The translations under genes and the position numbers were made by a program. Shown piece after piece: positions 6,574-8,951 of a stretch of 8,951 bases of DNA; within the stretch, counting starts at the first letter, position 1; each line of letters starts with the position of its first letter. The notes beneath the pieces were generated by a model. It was given only the letters and a program-made list of their open reading frames with translations, had not been told where the DNA came from and made no database searches. This stretch comes from Clostridia bacterium. GTDB lineage: Bacteria; Bacillota_E; SLMV01; PUMD01. Where the stretch lies: contig SKXF01000457.1 in assembly GCA_007128555.1 (NCBI GenBank), positions 1-8,951 of the forward strand, given 5' to 3'.

Positions 6574-7584
6574 TTACTCATGCAGGAAACAGGCCACGAA
6601 ATGCTCACCGCCGAGATCCTTGAGCGGTGGCTTCGTCTCCGCGCAACGGTCCATGGCGTGCATGCAACGCGTCCGGAAGTGGCAGCCACTGGGCGGGTTG
6701 GTCGGGCTCGGTACGTCTCCGGTGAGTACGATGCGCTCCCTGCCCTTCTGGACCGTGGGATCGGCAATCGGGATCGCCGACAACAGGGCCTCGGTGTAGG
6801 GGTGGAGCGGGTTCTCATAGAGTTCGTCCTCGTCTGCCACCTCGACCAGCTGGCCCAGGTACATGACGGCTACCCGGTCACTGATATGCCGCACAACGCT
6901 GAGGTCGTGGGCGATGAACAGGTAGGTCAGATCGAACTCCTCCTGCAGGTCCTCCAGCAGGTTGAGCACCTGGGACTGAATCGACACATCAAGAGCCGAT
7001 ACCGGCTCGTCACACACGATCAGCTTCGGATTCAGGGCCAGCGCCCGTGCGACACCGATGCGCTGCCTCTGTCCACCGGAGAACTCGTGGGGATAACGGC
7101 GGGCGTGCAGGGAGCTCAACCCGACAATCTCGAGCAGTTCCCTGACGCGGTTGTCCTTCTCCTTGCCCCGGGCCACGTTGTGGATCTCCAGGGGCTCACC
7201 GATGATATCGCCGACGGTCATCCGCGGGTTCAAGGACGCATAGGGGTCCTGGAACACGATCTGCATGTCGCGACGGAGTTTCCGCAGGTCCTCCCTGGTC
7301 AGGTCAAATACGCTCTGACCCTCGAACTCCACGTGGCCCTCGGTGGGCTCCAGGAGACGCAGGAGCACCCGTCCCGTCGTCGTCTTGCCGCAACCACTCT
7401 CTCCCACCAGGCCTAAAGTCTCGCCAGCCTTGATGGTGAAACTGACATCATCAACAGCCTTGACCCACCCGACGATGCGGGAAAAGATGCCGCCGGTGAT
7501 GGGGAAGTACTTCTTCAGTCCGTCAACAACGATCAGGTCCTCTGAAGCTGCCTTCTTTTCGATCTCCTGAGCAGACTGGGCCAT
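6574..7584 (-). CDS. Oligopeptide/dipeptide ABC transporter ATP-binding protein, OppF/DppF type
   Basis: Cytosolic ATPase of a peptide-type (possibly also nickel or oligosaccharide) ABC importer; it pairs with the OppD-like ATPase just upstream. 336 aa, normal for the family. Walker A is GESGCGKTT (G61-T69, catalytic K67), Q-loop [10 protein letters not shown] (Q112), signature FSGGQRQR (168-175), Walker B LIVCDEP (D192, E193), and H-loop IAHDLS (H226). After about residue 258 comes the oligo_HPY C-terminal region with four cysteines (C301, C307, C314, C332), a pattern known to hold a [4Fe-4S] cluster in some DppD proteins. The [26 protein letters not shown] opening is the OppF/DppF form. ATG at 7584 directly abuts the upstream TAG (7585-7587), with a GGGGGTGG ribosome site inside the preceding gene. 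A strong terminator follows. Substrate specificity is set by the binding protein, which is not in the window. Confidence 0.93.
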   Translation of the reverse strand: MAQSAQEIEKKAASEDLIVVDGLKKYFPITGGIFSRIVGWVKAVDDVSFTIKAGETLGLVGESGCGKTTTGRVLLRLLEPTEGHVEFEGQSVFDLTREDLRKLRRDMQIVFQDPYASLNPRMTVGDIIGEPLEIHNVARGKEKDNRVRELLEIVGLSSLHARRYPHEFSGGQRQRIGVARALALNPKLIVCDEPVSALDVSIQSQVLNLLEDLQEEFDLTYLFIAHDLSVVRHISDRVAVMYLGQLVEVADEDELYENPLHPYTEALLSAIPIADPTVQKGRERIVLTGDVPSPTNPPSGCHFRTRCMHAMDRCAETKPPLKDLGGEHFVACFLHE

Positions 7585-8574
7585 CTAGGCCACCCCCGCT
7601 CTGTCTTTGTCGTGCAGCCAGCAAGCGACGCGCCGGCCGTTCATCTCGAGCAGCCTTGGCTGTTCCGAACGGCAAATGTCCATGGCATAGGGGCAGCGTG
7701 GGTTGAAGTAGCATCCCACCGGCATGTTCAGGGGGTTGGGTACAACCCCTTCGATGACATGCAGGCGCCCACCCGTCCTGTCCAACCTGGGAATGGAGTT
7801 CATCAGGCCCTCGGTGTAAGGATGCTGGGGCTCGCCAAAGAGGTCGAACACCGAGGCCTCCTCCACGATCTTTCCGGCATACATGACCACGACCCGCTCC
7901 GCCATCTCGGCGACAACACCGAGATCGTGGGTGATCAGCATGATGGCCATCCCGAGCTCGTCCTTCAGTCCCTTCATGAGTTCGAGAATCTGGGCCTGGA
8001 TGGTCACATCCAGGGCGGTGGTCGGCTCATCGGCGATCAACATCTTGGGGTTACAGGACAGGGCCATGGCGATCATGACTCGCTGGCGCATACCTCCGGA
8101 CATCTGGTGGGGATACTCATCAACCCGCTGACCGGGATCGGAAATACCGACCAGCTTCAACATCTCGATGGCCCGGTTTCGCGCCTCACGTTCCGACATT
8201 CCCTGGTGCAGGATGATGGCCTCCATGATCTGGTCGCCTACCGTGTACACCGGGTTCAGTGATGTCATGGGCTCCTGGAAGATCATCGAAATGTCGTTTC
8301 CACGGATCTTCCGCATAGCAGACTCCCGCTTCGTCAGCAGCTCCTCGCCCTCGAACATAATACTCGAGCCCTCAAGGATCTTTCCAGGCGGGTCGGGGAT
8401 CAAGCGCATGACGGAAAGAGCAGATACGCTCTTACCGCAACCGCTTTCGCCCACAACACCCAGGGTCTCCCCACGGTCGATGTGAAACGTTGCACCGTCA
8501 ACCGCCGGGACCATACCATCTTCCGTGTAGAAGTAAGTCTTTAAGTCTTCAACCTTCACTAATGCATCCGACAC
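7585..8574 (-). CDS. Oligopeptide/dipeptide ABC transporter ATP-binding protein, OppD/DppD type
   Basis: Cytosolic ATPase partner of the OppF-like protein, 329 aa from the chosen start. Walker A GESGCGKS (42-49, K48), Q-loop [12 protein letters not shown] (Q100), signature MSGGMRQRV (158-166), Walker [15 protein letters not shown] (D182, E183), H-loop ITHDLGVV (H216). The C-terminal oligo_HPY domain carries C288, C294, C301 and C318, the four-cysteine pattern seen in Fe-S-containing DppD. The GMRQR signature and the '[10 protein letters not shown]' stretch are the OppD/DppD form. The frame stays open to an ATG at 8646, but those 24 residues do not resemble the family. GTG at 8574 follows GGGGTG with a 5-nt gap and starts the protein just before [10 protein letters not shown], where homologues begin. 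The usual opp/dpp B and C permease genes are not adjacent on either side within the window. Confidence 0.92.
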   Translation of the reverse strand: MSDALVKVEDLKTYFYTEDGMVPAVDGATFHIDRGETLGVVGESGCGKSVSALSVMRLIPDPPGKILEGSSIMFEGEELLTKRESAMRKIRGNDISMIFQEPMTSLNPVYTVGDQIMEAIILHQGMSEREARNRAIEMLKLVGISDPGQRVDEYPHQMSGGMRQRVMIAMALSCNPKMLIADEPTTALDVTIQAQILELMKGLKDELGMAIMLITHDLGVVAEMAERVVVMYAGKIVEEASVFDLFGEPQHPYTEGLMNSIPRLDRTGGRLHVIEGVVPNPLNMPVGCYFNPRCPYAMDICRSEQPRLLEMNGRRVACWLHDKDRAGVA

Positions 8575-8625
8575 ATAATCACCCCGTTCTACTCTGAAAC
8601 TAACATGTATGGTATAACGAAGATA

Positions 8626-8643
8626 TTGCGTATACCTACGCAA
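8626..8643. promoter_or_regulatory. Perfect 7-4-7 dyad upstream of oppD (candidate operator)
   Basis: TTGCGTA (8626-8632) and TACGCAA (8637-8643) are perfect inverted arms around a 4-bp centre. The dyad sits immediately downstream of a TATAAT on the minus strand (8645-8650), so it would cover the transcription start region. That is a classic repressor position. No T-tract follows on either strand. The cognate regulator is unknown. Confidence 0.45.
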
Positions 8644-8644
8644 C

Positions 8645-8650
8645 ATTATA
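8645..8650 (-). promoter_or_regulatory. Predicted -10 element of the oppDF promoter
   Basis: A perfect TATAAT on the minus strand, 71 bp upstream of the GTG start of oppD and just after the stop of the preceding gene. The best -35 at 18 bp is TAGGAA (8669-8674), only 3 of 6, so an activator or a different start point may be involved. Local AT content is higher than in the flanking genes. Confidence 0.4.
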
Positions 8651-8671
8651 GTACATATTGTTCATCGATTC

Positions 8672-8951
8672 CTAGTTTCCTGCCTCGGTTACCCAAGTCC
8701 ACAGAAATAAATCTCCCAGTGGTGGAATGCTCCAGGAGGAAACCGGAGCCAGATCGGAGCTGACCATGAGAATACTGCCGGGATCGGCCAAAAACAGGAC
8801 CGGAAGATCCTCTGTGACGGCAAATACCCAGTCATCCCTCCTCTCGCTCTGCAATCCTTCATAACCCCATATATTGTTGGCCCCCCAGGTACTCCTAGAA
8901 GAACTCATCTCCCATGGCATCGCCAGAAGATACATGTCAAACCGATTTCTA
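8672..8951 (-). CDS. C-terminal part of an unidentified protein, possibly SUKH (SMI1/KNR4)-like (partial)
   Basis: A minus-strand frame is open from the right edge (first full codon ends at 8950) to TAG at 8672-8674, about 92 residues. An ATG at 8935 lies in frame, but there is no ribosome site visible in the 16 bases left, and the frame continues past the edge, so I treat it as partial. The sequence is soluble, acidic and rich in Trp (WGANNIWGYEG, DDWVFAVTEDLPVLFLADP, then WSIPPLGDLFLWTW). The order 'DDWV-F-...-D-PV-F...' followed by 'W...P-LGDLFLW' is faintly like the C-terminal half of SUKH-fold immunity proteins, but I would not assign it on this basis. It ends 22 bp before the oppD -10 element and runs in the same direction as oppDF. 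Confidence 0.55.
   Translation of the reverse strand, partial: RNRFDMYLLAMPWEMSSSRSTWGANNIWGYEGLQSERRDDWVFAVTEDLPVLFLADPGSILMVSSDLAPVSSWSIPPLGDLFLWTWVTEAGN

Noticed and set aside
8575..8646. A 24-residue N-terminal extension of the OppD-like protein starting at ATG 8646
   Set aside because: It would begin within the TATAAT element and the dyad, its residues do not resemble the family, and GTG 8574 has a well-placed ribosome site.

Overview
The window looks like ordinary bacterial chromosome: GC-rich (roughly 60% by eye), densely packed, with Shine-Dalgarno starts, sigma70-type promoters and one clear intrinsic terminator. The gene content (GatCAB amidotransferase, a WalJ/YycJ-like metallo-beta-lactamase protein, Opp/Dpp ATPases, a ZIP metal transporter) suggests a free-living, possibly Gram-positive-related bacterium. 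That taxonomic guess is weak because no rRNA or other marker gene is present. I see no tRNA, rRNA, CRISPR array, insertion sequence or phage gene.

Layout. Bases 1-59 hold the last 18 codons of an unidentified + strand gene. It converges, with 4 bp between stops, on a ZIP-family metal transporter (minus strand, 64-807). A divergent region of about 125 bp follows. It carries a good promoter for the ZIP gene, overlapped by a Fur-family-like dyad. The WalJ-like MBL hydrolase (933-1775, +) faces away from the ZIP gene and converges on the end of a five-gene minus-strand block. In transcription order the block is gatC (6231), gatA, gatB, a YfcE/MJ0936-type metallophosphoesterase and a HAD hydrolase ending at 1790. 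The gat genes overlap by 4 bp (ATGA). gatB overlaps the phosphoesterase by 23-29 bp, and the HAD gene starts 18 bp after that, so the block is probably one operon.

A gap of about 340 bp (6232-6573) separates this operon from the next minus-strand pair. It holds the gatC promoter (about 110-nt leader), a cluster of short inverted repeats and a strong terminator. The pair is oppD/dppD and oppF/dppF, two peptide ABC-transporter ATPases whose stop and start codons abut. The permease and binding-protein genes usually found with them are absent from the window. oppD has its own TATAAT element and a perfect 7-4-7 dyad at the predicted transcription start. At the right edge is the C-terminal part of another minus-strand gene, faintly reminiscent of the SUKH (SMI1/KNR4) fold.

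How the genes work together. GatCAB converts misacylated Glu-tRNA(Gln) and/or Asp-tRNA(Asn) to the correct amidated form. The phosphoesterase and HAD protein probably act on small phosphorylated metabolites and appear to be co-transcribed with it. OppDF would energise a peptide importer encoded elsewhere. The ZIP protein imports zinc or a related divalent metal. I find no convincing new biological system. The most interesting items are the two candidate operators and the free-standing oppDF pair.
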